This document shows, piece by piece, positions 35,071 through 47,731 of a stretch of DNA of 64,000 bases (within the stretch, counting starts at the first letter, position 1; every line of letters begins with the position of its first letter). This DNA is from Pseudoduganella guangdongensis (lineage in GTDB: Bacteria; Pseudomonadota; Gammaproteobacteria; Burkholderiales; Burkholderiaceae_D). The notes under the pieces were generated by a model that made no database searches, had not been told where the DNA came from, and saw nothing but the letters and a program-made list of their open reading frames with translations. The translations under genes and the position numbers were made by a program. The stretch lies in assembly GCF_009857475.1 (NCBI RefSeq), contig NZ_WWCJ01000004.1, positions 297,414 to 361,413 on the forward strand, read 5' to 3'.

Positions 35071-38000
35071 ACCTCGTCCAGGCTTGCCCGATTACGCGGA
35101 GCTGTTCTGCCTGACGAATTTTTCATTCCTGCACGGCGCCTCGCACTCGGAAGAACTGGTGGCGCGCGCGCTCAAGCTCGGCTATAGCGCGCTGGCCATC
35201 ACCGACGAGTGCTCGCTGGCCGGGGTGGTACGCGCGCATGCGGCGGCCAGGGAGAGCGGCCTGCAGCTGCTGATCGGCGCCCATTTCCACCTGACCCATG
35301 CCGATGGCAGCGCGGCGCTCTCGCTGCTGGCGCTGGCCACCAACCGCAACGGCTACGGCAACCTGTCGGAAATGATCACCCTGGGCCGCATGCGCGCCGA
35401 CAAGGGCAGTTACCGGCTGCACCCGGACGATTTCGCCGACCCGCCGCCCGAGCGCGCCCATTTGCGCGGCATGCCCGATTGCCTGCTGGTCCTGCTGCCG
35501 GAGTATCCGGCCAGCGTGGAGCGGCTGCACCGGCAGGCGGCCTGGATGGCGTCCACCTTCGCCGGCCGCAGCTGGGTCGGCCTGACCCTGCTGGGGCGCG
35601 CCTTCGACGAGGCGCACCAGGCGGCCATCGCGGAAGTCGCGCTGCAGCACGGCCTGCGCGTGACTGCCGCCGGCCACGTCTGCATGCATGTCCGTTCGCG
35701 CAAGCCGCTGCACGATACCCTGAGCGCGGTGCGCCTTGGCAAGCCGGTGTCGGAATGCGGTTACGACCTGGCGCAGAACGCCGAGCAGCATTTGCGTTCG
35801 CGCCTGCGCCTGGCCAATGTCTACCCGGCGCCGGCGCTGGAGGAAACGCTGCGCATTGCGCAGCTGTGCACCTTCTCGCTGGAGGAGTTGCGCTACGAGT
35901 ACCCGCACGAGCTGATCCCGCCGGGCTACACGCCGGCCAGCTTCCTGCGCCAGGAAACCTACCTTGGCGCGGAATGGCGCTACCCGCACGGCATTCCGCC
36001 GACCGTGCGGGCCCAGATCGAAATGGAGCTGGACCTGGTGGCGCAGCTGCGCTACGAGTATTTTTTCCTCACCGTGTACGACATCGTGCGTTACGCGCGT
36101 TCGATCGGCATCCTGTGCCAGGGGCGCGGTTCGGCGGCCAATTCGGCGGTCTGCTTCTGCCTTGGCGTGACCTCGGTCGATCCGGTGCGCGGCAATAGCG
36201 TGGTGGGGCGCTTCATCTCGGTCGAGCGCAACGAGCCGCCCGATATCGACGTCGATTTCGAGCACCAGCGGCGCGAAGAGGTGATCCAGTACATCTACAA
36301 CAAGTACGGCCGCCACCGCACGGCACTGGCGGCCACCGTGATCTGCTACCGCACCAAGAGCGCGCTGCGCGACAGCGGCAAGGCGCTGGGCGTGGACCTG
36401 GCGATCGTGGAGAAGGTGGCCAAGTCGCACCGCTGGTTCGACCGCAAGAGCGAAGTGCTGGAGCGCTTTGCCGAATGCGGCATGGACCCCGATTCGGCGC
36501 TGGCGCACCAGTGGGCCTACCTGGCGCTGCAATTGCTCGGCTTCCCGCGCCACCTGTCGCAGCACGTGGGCGGTTTTGTCATTTCGCAGGACAAGCTGTC
36601 GCGCCTGGTGCCCATCGAGAATGCGGCCATGGAGGATCGCAGCGTGATCCAATGGGACAAGGACGACCTGGAGGAACTGGGCTTGCTGAAGGTGGACGTG
36701 CTGGCGCTGGGCATGCTGACGGCCATGCGCCGCGCCTTCGACCTGATCTCGCAGCGCCACCGGCTGCCGTTTGGCCTGAATAGCGTGCCGCCGGAGGACC
36801 AGGCGACCTACGACATGATCTGCCGCGCCGATACCATCGGCGTGTTTCAGATCGAGTCGCGGGCGCAAATGAGCATGCTGCCGCGCCTGCAGCCGCGCGT
36901 GTTCTACGACCTGGTGATCGAAGTGGCGATCGTGCGTCCGGGGCCGATCCAGGGCGGCATGGTGCACCCGTATTTGCAGCGGCGCATGGGCAAGGTGAAG
37001 CCGCACATCCCGCGCGGGCTGGAGAAGGCCCTGGCGCGCACCTTGGGCGTGCCGATCTTCCAGGAGCAGGTGATGCAGGTGGTGATCGATGCCGCCGATT
37101 TCACGCCGGGCGAGGCGGACCAGCTGCGGCGCTCCATGGCGGCCTGGAAGCGCAAGGGCGGGCTGGAGAAATACCAGGAGCGCATTGTCGGCGGCATGCT
37201 CAGGAACGGCTATGACGAGGCCTTTGCGCTGCAGATCTGTCAGCAGATCCAGGGTTTTGGCGAGTACGGTTTTCCGGAATCGCATGCGGCCAGCTTCGCC
37301 TTGCTGACATATGCCAGCTCCTGGCTCAAATGCCATGAGCCGGCGGCCTTCCTGTGCGCTTTGCTGAATAGCCTGCCGATGGGCTTCTATAGCGCCTCGC
37401 AACTGGTGCAGGATGCCAAGTGCCACGGGATTGAAGTGCGGCCGGTGGATGTGACGGTCAGCGGCTGGGAATCGTCGCTGGAGGAGCTGGAGGAGGCGCC
37501 AGCGCCTGCGCAGGAAGCGGCGCGGTTTGAGCGCGATGTGACGGCAGGGGAGTTCCTTGCCGCGCTGCGCGCGCGGGGCGGGCGCCGCCAGCCGGCGGTG
37601 CGGCTGGGCATGTCGGTGTTGAGCGGCATGCGCGAGGAGGCGGCGAAGCGGATCGAGGCCGAACGCCAAGTGCGGCCATTCGCCAACGTGGGCGAGCTGG
37701 CGCGGCGCGCCGGGCTGGATCGCCATTGCCTGCAGGTGCTGGCGGGCGGGAACGCCTTGCAGGCGCTGGCCGGCAACCGCCGCCAGGCTTTGTGGGACGC
37801 GGCGGGCGCGGTGCCGGACAAGGACTTGCTGCGGCCCACCCAGGTGGAGGAGGAGGCGCCGCAACTGGTGCCGCCGAGCGAAGGCGAGGAAATCCTCAGC
37901 GACTACCGCGCGCAGGGACTGACCCTGGGCCGGCATCCGCTGGCGCTGCTGCGCCAGGCCTTGCTGGCCAAGCGCTTCTTCCCGGCCGAGGTGCTGAACA

Positions 38001-38296
38001 CCTTCAGCAACGGCCAGCTGGCGCGCGGCGCCGGCATTGTCGCCGGCCGCCAGCGTCCCGGCACCGCGAAGGGGGTGCTGTTTGTCACGCTGGAAGACGA
38101 GACGGGCAACGTCAACGTGATCGTGTGGCCCGACCTGGTGGACAAGTACCGGCGCGAGGTGCTGGGGGCGCGCCTGCTGGGCGTGTACGGCGTGTGGCAG
38201 ACGGAGGGCATCGTGCGCCATCTGGTGGCGCGGCGCCTGGTCGACCTGTCGCATATGCTGGGCCGCCTGCCGACGCCGAGCCGTGATTTTCATTGA
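35057..38296 (+). CDS. dnaE2: error-prone DNA polymerase DnaE2 (ImuC)
   Basis: A 1079-residue C-family polymerase: N-terminal PHP domain (YAELFCLTNFSFLHGASH, ALAITDECSLAGVVRAH), polymerase palm with GRGSAANSAVCFCLGVT and catalytic PDIDVDFEH, thumb/fingers, helix-hairpin-helix region, and a C-terminal OB domain (VLFVTLEDETGNVNVIVWPDL). Length and lack of a DnaE1-like C-terminal tail identify DnaE2. It copies damaged DNA with ImuA/ImuB in the SOS response. The ATG at 35057 fits homologous N-termini (PDYAEL follows soon after); no ribosome site is near it. An in-frame GTG at 35021 lies after AGGAGG but with poor spacing. Confidence 0.95.
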   Translation: MDIQLPRPGLPDYAELFCLTNFSFLHGASHSEELVARALKLGYSALAITDECSLAGVVRAHAAARESGLQLLIGAHFHLTHADGSAALSLLALATNRNGYGNLSEMITLGRMRADKGSYRLHPDDFADPPPERAHLRGMPDCLLVLLPEYPASVERLHRQAAWMASTFAGRSWVGLTLLGRAFDEAHQAAIAEVALQHGLRVTAAGHVCMHVRSRKPLHDTLSAVRLGKPVSECGYDLAQNAEQHLRSRLRLANVYPAPALEETLRIAQLCTFSLEELRYEYPHELIPPGYTPASFLRQETYLGAEWRYPHGIPPTVRAQIEMELDLVAQLRYEYFFLTVYDIVRYARSIGILCQGRGSAANSAVCFCLGVTSVDPVRGNSVVGRFISVERNEPPDIDVDFEHQRREEVIQYIYNKYGRHRTALAATVICYRTKSALRDSGKALGVDLAIVEKVAKSHRWFDRKSEVLERFAECGMDPDSALAHQWAYLALQLLGFPRHLSQHVGGFVISQDKLSRLVPIENAAMEDRSVIQWDKDDLEELGLLKVDVLALGMLTAMRRAFDLISQRHRLPFGLNSVPPEDQATYDMICRADTIGVFQIESRAQMSMLPRLQPRVFYDLVIEVAIVRPGPIQGGMVHPYLQRRMGKVKPHIPRGLEKALARTLGVPIFQEQVMQVVIDAADFTPGEADQLRRSMAAWKRKGGLEKYQERIVGGMLRNGYDEAFALQICQQIQGFGEYGFPESHAASFALLTYASSWLKCHEPAAFLCALLNSLPMGFYSASQLVQDAKCHGIEVRPVDVTVSGWESSLEELEEAPAPAQEAARFERDVTAGEFLAALRARGGRRQPAVRLGMSVLSGMREEAAKRIEAERQVRPFANVGELARRAGLDRHCLQVLAGGNALQALAGNRRQALWDAAGAVPDKDLLRPTQVEEEAPQLVPPSEGEEILSDYRAQGLTLGRHPLALLRQALLAKRFFPAEVLNTFSNGQLARGAGIVAGRQRPGTAKGVLFVTLEDETGNVNVIVWPDLVDKYRREVLGARLLGVYGVWQTEGIVRHLVARRLVDLSHMLGRLPTPSRDFH

Positions 38297-38331
38297 GAAT
38301 GCGCGCCCAGTCGCGATGTTAAAATTTTAGT

Positions 38332-38616
38332 ATGAAAATGAAATTAATCCCCGTGCTGGCCCTCGGCCTGCTCGCCGCCTGCCAGCGCACCCCGGATACC
38401 CCGCCCGCACCGCCCGCCACCGCAGCCGCTCCCGCCGCCAGCCTGGATGCCCAACAAAGACTGGAACTCGATGTCATGCGCGTCGTGTTCGGCGCGGCCG
38501 TGCGCGCCAGCGCGCAAGCGCCGTGCCAGGTCATGGCGACTGTGCGCTACGCCCTGCACGAGAAGGGCTTGCGTTTGCTGAGTGGTGAGAATATTGCGGA
38601 GGGCGTCGATGGCTAA
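38332..38616 (+). CDS. small lipoprotein
   Basis: A 94-residue predicted lipoprotein (MKMKLIPVLALGLLAAC, lipobox LAAC, Cys17) with a Pro/Ala-rich linker and a short C-terminal domain (LELDVMRVVFGAAVRASA, CQVMATVRYALHEKGLRLL). Unknown function. The final 8 bases overlap the next gene, which is also a lipoprotein. Confidence 0.65.
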   Translation: MKMKLIPVLALGLLAACQRTPDTPPAPPATAAAPAASLDAQQRLELDVMRVVFGAAVRASAQAPCQVMATVRYALHEKGLRLLSGENIAEGVDG

Positions 38617-39499
38617 ATGGACGATTGGCGCGCTGTTGGCGGCGTGCGCGCTGGCGGGCTGTGGCAAAGAACCGGCGGGGCAGGTGGCGACGCTGGCGGC
38701 CGCGCCAGCCGTGGCGGCGGCACCGGTCGCAGCCGCACCCAAGGCCATGTCGGCCAAGGAAGAGCAGGCGCGCATGATGGAACTGCTGCGCGCCGTGTAC
38801 GGCGCCGAGGCGGCGCGCGACAACTACTTGCTGGTGGAGATGCCCAGCCCGGACCAGCGCGACGCGGTCGGCATCTATCGCCTGGAGCCGGTTGCCATGC
38901 ATGCACTGGCGGATGGGCGGGTCGCCGTGGTGGCCAATGCGCAGATGGCCGATGACAAGGAGGAGGGCATGGCGTCGCACGCCATGCCGGGCCTGCTGAG
39001 CGCTTATTTGCTGCGCCAGGCGGATGGCCGGTGGCGGGTCGAGGCACGCCACGAAAACGTCGCCGAGCTGGGTTCCTTCGGTCAGTTCGGCGAGGTGGAG
39101 TGGGTGATGCTGGGCGCGGGCCGGCCGGGCTTCACCGTGCAGCACGGCGGTACCTGGCAGGGCTATACCATCAGCCACCTGTCGGTATTCGATTTGAGCG
39201 ACCGCGCCATGCATGACCTGACTGGTGGCGTAGCGGTCTTCTCCAGCGATGAAGGCGCCTGCGGCGGAGATAAGGCGATGTGCTGGACGACTGCAGGCAA
39301 ATGGCAGTTTGAAAAACGCCCTGGCGCCCGATATGATGACCTGGTGCTGCGCTTCAACGGCTATGAGGATATCCGGCCGGACGATGCACCGGAAGACGCG
39401 GCGCGCGAGCGCAAGGAGCACTCCGGCCTGGCGCGCTATAAGTTCGATGGGCGAAAGTATGTGCTGGTCGAAGGCGAAAATATCGTACGAGGATTTTGA
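38609..39499 (+). CDS. lipoprotein of unknown function
   Basis: A 296-residue predicted lipoprotein: MAKWTIGALLAACALAGCGKEP with lipobox LAGC (Cys18), Ala-rich linker, then a globular periplasmic part with MHALADGRVAVVANAQM, VMLGAGRPGFTVQHGGTWQGYT and FNGYEDIRPDD. The chosen ATG overlaps the preceding stop by 8 bases; a longer upstream frame would hide the signal peptide. Its stop overlaps the ATG of the acetyltransferase, so the three genes are a unit. I do not recognise a family. Confidence 0.75.
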   Translation: MAKWTIGALLAACALAGCGKEPAGQVATLAAAPAVAAAPVAAAPKAMSAKEEQARMMELLRAVYGAEAARDNYLLVEMPSPDQRDAVGIYRLEPVAMHALADGRVAVVANAQMADDKEEGMASHAMPGLLSAYLLRQADGRWRVEARHENVAELGSFGQFGEVEWVMLGAGRPGFTVQHGGTWQGYTISHLSVFDLSDRAMHDLTGGVAVFSSDEGACGGDKAMCWTTAGKWQFEKRPGARYDDLVLRFNGYEDIRPDDAPEDAARERKEHSGLARYKFDGRKYVLVEGENIVRGF

Positions 39500-39969
39500 T
39501 GGCGTTGAAACTGCGGCAAGGAGTAGCCGGGGATGCGGCGGCGATCAGTGCACTGATCCTGTCGCTGCAGCCTTACCTGACCATCGCGCCGGACGGCGCG
39601 GGCGCGGAGGAATTCCTGGTCACGCTGCAGCCGGACATCATCCGCCGCAACCTGCAGGCGGACAATTACACCTACCATGTGGCGTACGATGGCGCGCTAT
39701 TGGCCGGCGTGGCGGCGGTGCGCGATCACACGCACCTGTTCAGCCTTTACGTGGGCGCGCCCTGGCACGGGCAGGGTCTCGGCAAGCGCTTATGGCACAT
39801 GGCCCGGGACGCGGCGCTGGCGCGCGGCAACCCAGGCGCTTTCACGGTCAACGCGTCCGACTTCGCGCAGGACATGTACAGCCACCTGGGCTTCGTGCCG
39901 ACCGGCCCGATGGCGGAAATGCACGGGCTGCGCTTCATCCCGATGCGGCTCGAGCTGGCGCCGCGTTAG
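39499..39969 (+). CDS. GNAT family N-acetyltransferase
   Basis: A 156-residue GNAT enzyme: LRQGVAGDAAAISALI at the start, beta strand LAGVAAVRDHTHLFSLYVGAPWHGQGLGKRLWHMA with the acetyl-CoA loop (GQGLGKR, Q/R-x-x-G-x-G/A pattern) and a C-terminal YSHLGFVPTG. Substrate unknown. ATG overlaps the stop of the lipoprotein gene (TGATG). Confidence 0.9.
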   Translation: MALKLRQGVAGDAAAISALILSLQPYLTIAPDGAGAEEFLVTLQPDIIRRNLQADNYTYHVAYDGALLAGVAAVRDHTHLFSLYVGAPWHGQGLGKRLWHMARDAALARGNPGAFTVNASDFAQDMYSHLGFVPTGPMAEMHGLRFIPMRLELAPR

Positions 39970-39976
39970 CGCCGCA

Positions 39977-40411
39977 TCAGCGCGAGCTCTGGTCCAGGTG
40001 GCTCAGGCCGCTGGTGGCGCTGCTGGTGCCGTAGTAGTTGTGCAGTTCCGTGGCCCAGGTCTGGTTGGCCATGTCCGGCCAATGGTCCTTGTCAAAGCCG
40101 GGCGCCTGTTCGATACGCTCCTTCCCGATATTCAAGGTCATGCGGTGGTTGGCGGTATCGAGCGACAGTGCCTCGAACGGCACTGCAAACAATTTCTCGC
40201 CGATGCCCAGCAGGCCGCCGGACGCCATCACCACGTAGGCGATATGGCCGGTCTGCATATCGAGCATGATTTCCTTGACCGTGCCCAGGTGTTCGTTCTG
40301 CAGGTTGTGGACATGGTCGCCGATCAGGGTGTCCGCACCCATCAAGCGTGGGCCCGGGCCGTCGTGGCCGGTGTCCACATAGTTGCCAAATTCGTCGCGG
40401 TCGTGACTCAT
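39977..40411 (-). CDS. PRC-barrel domain protein
   Basis: A 144-residue paralogue of the protein at 16205-16735, sharing GPGPRLMGADTLIGDHV and LGTVKEIMLDMQTGHIAYVV...GIGEKLFAVPFEAL, followed by FDKDHWPDMANQTWATELHNYYG. It lacks the long Gly/Ser tail. A strong ribosome site (GGAGGAGG) precedes the ATG. PRC-barrel proteins of this size are often stress-induced; function unknown. Confidence 0.85.
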   Translation of the reverse strand: MSHDRDEFGNYVDTGHDGPGPRLMGADTLIGDHVHNLQNEHLGTVKEIMLDMQTGHIAYVVMASGGLLGIGEKLFAVPFEALSLDTANHRMTLNIGKERIEQAPGFDKDHWPDMANQTWATELHNYYGTSSATSGLSHLDQSSR

Positions 40412-40508
40412 GGTGGCCTCCTCCTGTTGAAATAATGGCATTGTTGTATTGGCCGAGGAGCCGGGTCTGTTCGGTGCCGCACGCATTCGCCTCCAAAATA
40501 AGCTATAA

Positions 40509-43063
<2,555 letters not shown>

Positions 43064-43077
43064 GTTGTATGCAAAAG

Positions 43078-43104
43078 GGCCGCAACTGTTTGCGGCCTTT
43101 TTTT
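43078..43104 (+). terminator. intrinsic terminator after kdsA
   Basis: GGCCGCAA-CTGT-TTGCGGCC stem-loop followed by seven T. Confidence 0.93.
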
Positions 43105-43152
43105 GGTCCTGTCTGTTATCCTTGCAACAATTTTGCCCAGAATTCGCTTTAA

Positions 43153-44451
<1,299 letters not shown>

Positions 44452-44463
44452 TTTTGTACCTCC

Positions 44464-44485
44464 CCGGCCGGGTCACCCCGGCCGG
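44464..44485 (+). terminator. GC-rich hairpin between eno and ftsB
   Basis: CCGGCCGGG-TCAC-CCCGGCCGG, followed only by TTCAGTTTT. Its short T-run suggests partial termination or a message-stability element rather than a full stop. Confidence 0.45.
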
Positions 44486-44499
44486 TTCAGTTTTATCCC

Positions 44500-44811
44500 A
44501 TGCGCCTGATTACCCTTGCTTTGGCTTGCCTGCTGCTCTTGATCCAATACCCGCTGTGGCTGGGGAAGGGGGGCTGGCTGCGCGTCGCCGAACTGGAGCA
44601 GGAGGTGGCCGCTGCGCAGTCGAAGAATGACGGCCTGCGCCAGCGCAACGCCAAACTGGCGTCTGAAGTCAATGACCTGAAGGACGGCACCGGCGCCGTC
44701 GAAGAGCGTGCCCGCTTTGAGCTGAGCATGATCAAGCAGAACGAGATCTACGTGCAAATCCTGGGCAAGGACCAGGCCCGTCCATCCGCCGCCGCTGACG
44801 CCAAGCCCTGA
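44500..44811 (+). CDS. ftsB: cell division protein FtsB
   Basis: A 103-residue bitopic protein: short cytoplasmic start, one membrane helix ([22 protein letters not shown]), periplasmic coiled coil ([30 protein letters not shown]) and the family block [23 protein letters not shown]. FtsB joins FtsL and FtsQ in the divisome. The position after eno is the same as in E. coli. Confidence 0.94.
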   Translation: MRLITLALACLLLLIQYPLWLGKGGWLRVAELEQEVAAAQSKNDGLRQRNAKLASEVNDLKDGTGAVEERARFELSMIKQNEIYVQILGKDQARPSAAADAKP

Positions 44812-44832
44812 AAGCCTTAGCGCCTGAGCGCC

Positions 44833-45354
44833 TTAGCGCGTGCGCACAAATTTGTAGCTGAACCGAAAGTCCATTCGGCATGGCATGCCGGAGCAGATGG
44901 CCGGCTTGAATTTCGTCCCCAGCACGACGGCGGCCGCATATTGCGTCATCTCGGGGCTCGGTGAGCCATATGTTTTGACTTCCTCCACGTTGCCCTGCGC
45001 ATCCACCGTCGCCAGCAAGTGCAGTTCGCCTTCCACCCCCAACTTCTGCTGGCCCTTGTACATGGCCGTGTGGACTGGTTTCAGCCCTTTAGCGGGGAAG
45101 GGCGGCTCATCGCCGTCCGGCAAGGACTCCCATAAGCTGTGCAGGTAGGCCCGGTCTTCCGCACTCAATTCGTGATAGCGCTGGTTGACCGCAATTGCAC
45201 CCGGCGTGACCCCATTGCGCAGGATGCTCGAGCCGGTACCCGGCGCGTCCTCCTTGATCCCGTATTCGGGCTTGGACTCCTGGGCGGCGCTGGGCGCTTG
45301 CCAGGCCAGGCTGGCGGCAACGCTCACGGTGCAGATGATGGCAGCGGTTTTCAT
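44833..45354 (-). CDS. exported protein with TonB-C-terminal-like domain
   Basis: A 173-residue protein with a signal peptide (MKTAAIICTVSVAASLAWQAPSAAQ) and a C-terminal half (about 105-170) resembling a TonB C-terminal domain: GVEGELHLLATVDAQGNVEEVKTYGSPSPEMTQYAAAVVLGTKFKPA, with two cysteines (ICSGMPC) that may bridge. It lacks the usual membrane anchor and Pro-rich spacer of TonB, so it is not an ordinary energy transducer. Divergent from the haem receptor gene, sharing the region with the Fur-box-like site. The ATG two codons inside the longest frame is used. Confidence 0.72.
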   Translation of the reverse strand: MKTAAIICTVSVAASLAWQAPSAAQESKPEYGIKEDAPGTGSSILRNGVTPGAIAVNQRYHELSAEDRAYLHSLWESLPDGDEPPFPAKGLKPVHTAMYKGQQKLGVEGELHLLATVDAQGNVEEVKTYGSPSPEMTQYAAAVVLGTKFKPAICSGMPCRMDFRFSYKFVRTR

Positions 45355-45400
45355 GGCCAAATATTACCATCAGGCAAGTTATTGTGCTTGCCCCCCACTT

Positions 45401-45419
45401 GATAATGAGAATTATTCGC
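45401..45419. promoter_or_regulatory. Fur-box-like operator
   Basis: GATAATGAGAATTATTCGC matches 15 of 19 positions of the Fur consensus GATAATGATAATCATTATC. It lies between the divergent TonB-C-like gene and the haem receptor, 65 bases before the receptor's ATG. Iron-replete repression of the haem locus is the expected effect. Confidence 0.78.
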
Positions 45420-45483
45420 ATTAAAATGGACGCCCCTGTGCCAGCCGAGAGCCAGCATTTACTGACCTCTCGATTGGACCACC

Positions 45484-47718
45484 ATGACTGCATCCGTATT
45501 GCGGCCGCAGCGCCTTGCGCTGTTGCTAGCTGTCGCGCTGGGCGCGCAAGCCCAGGCGCAAGAGACCACCCGCCTGGGTGAAATCCTCGTCACCGCCAAG
45601 CCCGAAGAAACCACCAGCATCGACGCGCGCGAGCTGGATAAGCGCGGCGTGACCGATATGTCGCAGATTGCCCGCTATGAGACCCTGGTCAGCGTGCCGG
45701 CGGCGATGAGCGGCGGCGCCAATATCTGGGATGGCGCGGGCAATATCGGCTTCAATATCCGAGGCGTGGAAGGCAACCGCATCGGCCTCGAACTGGATGG
45801 CATTGCGCTGCCGGATGCCGCACCGCGCCCGGACAGCTCGACCCTCAACAGCTTCGGCGTCGGGCGCGATTACTTCGATCCCGAGACCTTCCGCGAAGTG
45901 CGCATCGGCGCGGGCAGCACCGGCGCCGATGGCGGCAGCGCGGGCCTGGGCGGCAAAGTGTCGTTCGTGACCAAGGCGCCGTCCGACTACGTCAACGCCG
46001 ACAAGCCGGTCTACGGCGAATACAAATTCGGCTACCACGGCGCCAACGATGCGCGCATGCACGCCCTGACCGGCGCCATGCAAACGGGCGCACTGCAAGC
46101 AATGGCCCTGGCCGTGCACCGCAGCGGCGCGCAGACGGAAAGCAAGGGCAGCGTGCCGCCGAATCCGGATAAATGGGATTCCGACGCGCTGCTGGCCAAG
46201 CTGGCGTGGCAACTGGCGCCGGGACAGAAGCTGGGCTTCACCTTCGACGGCTTCCGCTCCGGGCACGCGCGCCGCTTCGACAACAAGCTGGGTGGCTCCT
46301 ATCCGCAGGGCGCGACGCAGGCTTCCAACACGCGCCGCAACCGCCTGAGCGCCGAGCATGAAATCGCCGCCGGCCCCTGGCTGGTGGAAACCCGCGCCTA
46401 CCTGCAGGACGCGCGGGTGGAAGACCATACCGATGCGATCTACCTGCTGCAGAACCAGCGCTATGCGCGTAGCATTGATACGGGCTTCTTCAACAAGAGC
46501 AAAGGCCTTGCCAGCAGCGTGACGCGCCAGTTCGGCAGCGACAGCATCGCCTTCGGCATCAACGTGGAAGACCAGGAAGCGCGCCGCCCCTGGCGCGAAG
46601 AGCGCACCGTGCTGGCCACTGGCGCGCGCCAGGTCACCAATAAGAACCGGATGGCGGATATGGACACGCTGAAGCTGTCCGCCTTCCTGCGCGGCGAATA
46701 CGTGTTCCCGCTGGGCGGCCTGCGCGCCACCCTGGCGCCGGGCCTGCGCGCCGAGTACCGCAAGCTGGAGCCGAAGAACCTGCAGAACTATGTGATTGCC
46801 GTGCCGGGCGCCGCCAAGGAACTGAAGGAAGACAGCGACAGCTACCTGTCGCCAAGCCTGGGCCTGACCGTGGCGCTGTCGCCCGCCTTCGACGTGTACG
46901 GCAAGTACACGCGCGGCTACCGCATGCCGACGGCGGCGGAACGCACCGGAACCTACGACTCCTTCAGCTATACGGGCGCCGGCAATGGTTACGCCACGCT
47001 GGGCAATCCGAATCTCGGCAAGGAAAGCAGCAACGCTTTCGAGCTCGGCCTGCGCGGGCATGCCAACACGTGGCTGATCACCAGCGCCTCGGCCTTTTAC
47101 ACGCGCTACAAGGACTTTATCGAATACACGGCGCAACCGAATGATCCGGTCAATTTCCCGACCATTACCTTCGGCCTGTTCCGTCCCGAAAATATCGGCA
47201 GCGCGCGTACCTGGGGCGGCGAAGTGGCGCTGGTGGCGCAGCTGGAAAAACTGCAGCCGGCCCTGCAGGGCCTGAGCGCGCGCCTGTCGGCGGGCGCCTC
47301 GCGCGGCACGCTGGAAAACCAGAAGGCCGGCAAGAAGGCCGGCATGAATTCGATCCAGCCGTACAAGGCAACGGCCAGCCTGGGCTGGGATGACGCCCAA
47401 CAGCGTGGCGGCGTCGCGCTGGCGGCGGTCTACACCCGCGCCAAGCAGGCGGGCGTGGAGACGGTGGTGGCGCAAACGCAGCCTGCAGTCGCATTCGCCG
47501 TGCCATCGTCCACCGTGCTGGACCTGACGGGCTACTGGCAAGTCGGCAAGAACGCCGAGCTGAATGCAGGCGTCTACAACCTCGGCGACCGGAAGTACTG
47601 GGACTACGCGGCCGTGCGCACGCTGGCCGCCGGCACCACGGCCGCCACAAGGGCCGAGATCGAGCGCCAGGCGCGTCCGGGCCGGCACGTCGCAGTCAAT
47701 TTCAAACTGATGTACTAA
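45484..47718 (+). CDS. TonB-dependent haem/haemoglobin receptor
   Basis: A 744-residue outer-membrane receptor of the haem/haemoglobin/transferrin receptor family: signal peptide ending in AQAQAQ, TonB-box-like LGEILVTA, plug domain with IGFNIRGVEGNRIGLELDGIALPD, FDPETFREVRIGAGSTGADGGSAGLGGKVSFVTK, barrel with a TRGYRMPTAAERTGTY block (the FRAPTAEE-like segment of haem receptors), final strand RHVAVNFKLMY. The Fur-like box and the HmuS-type gene 13 bases downstream support haem uptake. No ABC haem importer follows here. Confidence 0.9.
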   Translation: MTASVLRPQRLALLLAVALGAQAQAQETTRLGEILVTAKPEETTSIDARELDKRGVTDMSQIARYETLVSVPAAMSGGANIWDGAGNIGFNIRGVEGNRIGLELDGIALPDAAPRPDSSTLNSFGVGRDYFDPETFREVRIGAGSTGADGGSAGLGGKVSFVTKAPSDYVNADKPVYGEYKFGYHGANDARMHALTGAMQTGALQAMALAVHRSGAQTESKGSVPPNPDKWDSDALLAKLAWQLAPGQKLGFTFDGFRSGHARRFDNKLGGSYPQGATQASNTRRNRLSAEHEIAAGPWLVETRAYLQDARVEDHTDAIYLLQNQRYARSIDTGFFNKSKGLASSVTRQFGSDSIAFGINVEDQEARRPWREERTVLATGARQVTNKNRMADMDTLKLSAFLRGEYVFPLGGLRATLAPGLRAEYRKLEPKNLQNYVIAVPGAAKELKEDSDSYLSPSLGLTVALSPAFDVYGKYTRGYRMPTAAERTGTYDSFSYTGAGNGYATLGNPNLGKESSNAFELGLRGHANTWLITSASAFYTRYKDFIEYTAQPNDPVNFPTITFGLFRPENIGSARTWGGEVALVAQLEKLQPALQGLSARLSAGASRGTLENQKAGKKAGMNSIQPYKATASLGWDDAQQRGGVALAAVYTRAKQAGVETVVAQTQPAVAFAVPSSTVLDLTGYWQVGKNAELNAGVYNLGDRKYWDYAAVRTLAAGTTAATRAEIERQARPGRHVAVNFKLMY

Positions 47719-47731
47719 AAAAAGGATACCT

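Noticed and set aside
35123..38293. A 1,056-codon open frame antisense to dnaE2, with similar ones opposite the GGDEF-EAL gene (20719-23271) and the TonB receptor (31645-34173)
   Set aside because: Same cause: the sense frames are clear family members and the antisense products have no recognisable content or start context.
44833..45354. A full TonB energy transducer
   Set aside because: It has a cleavable-looking signal peptide and no Pro-rich spacer or retained membrane anchor.
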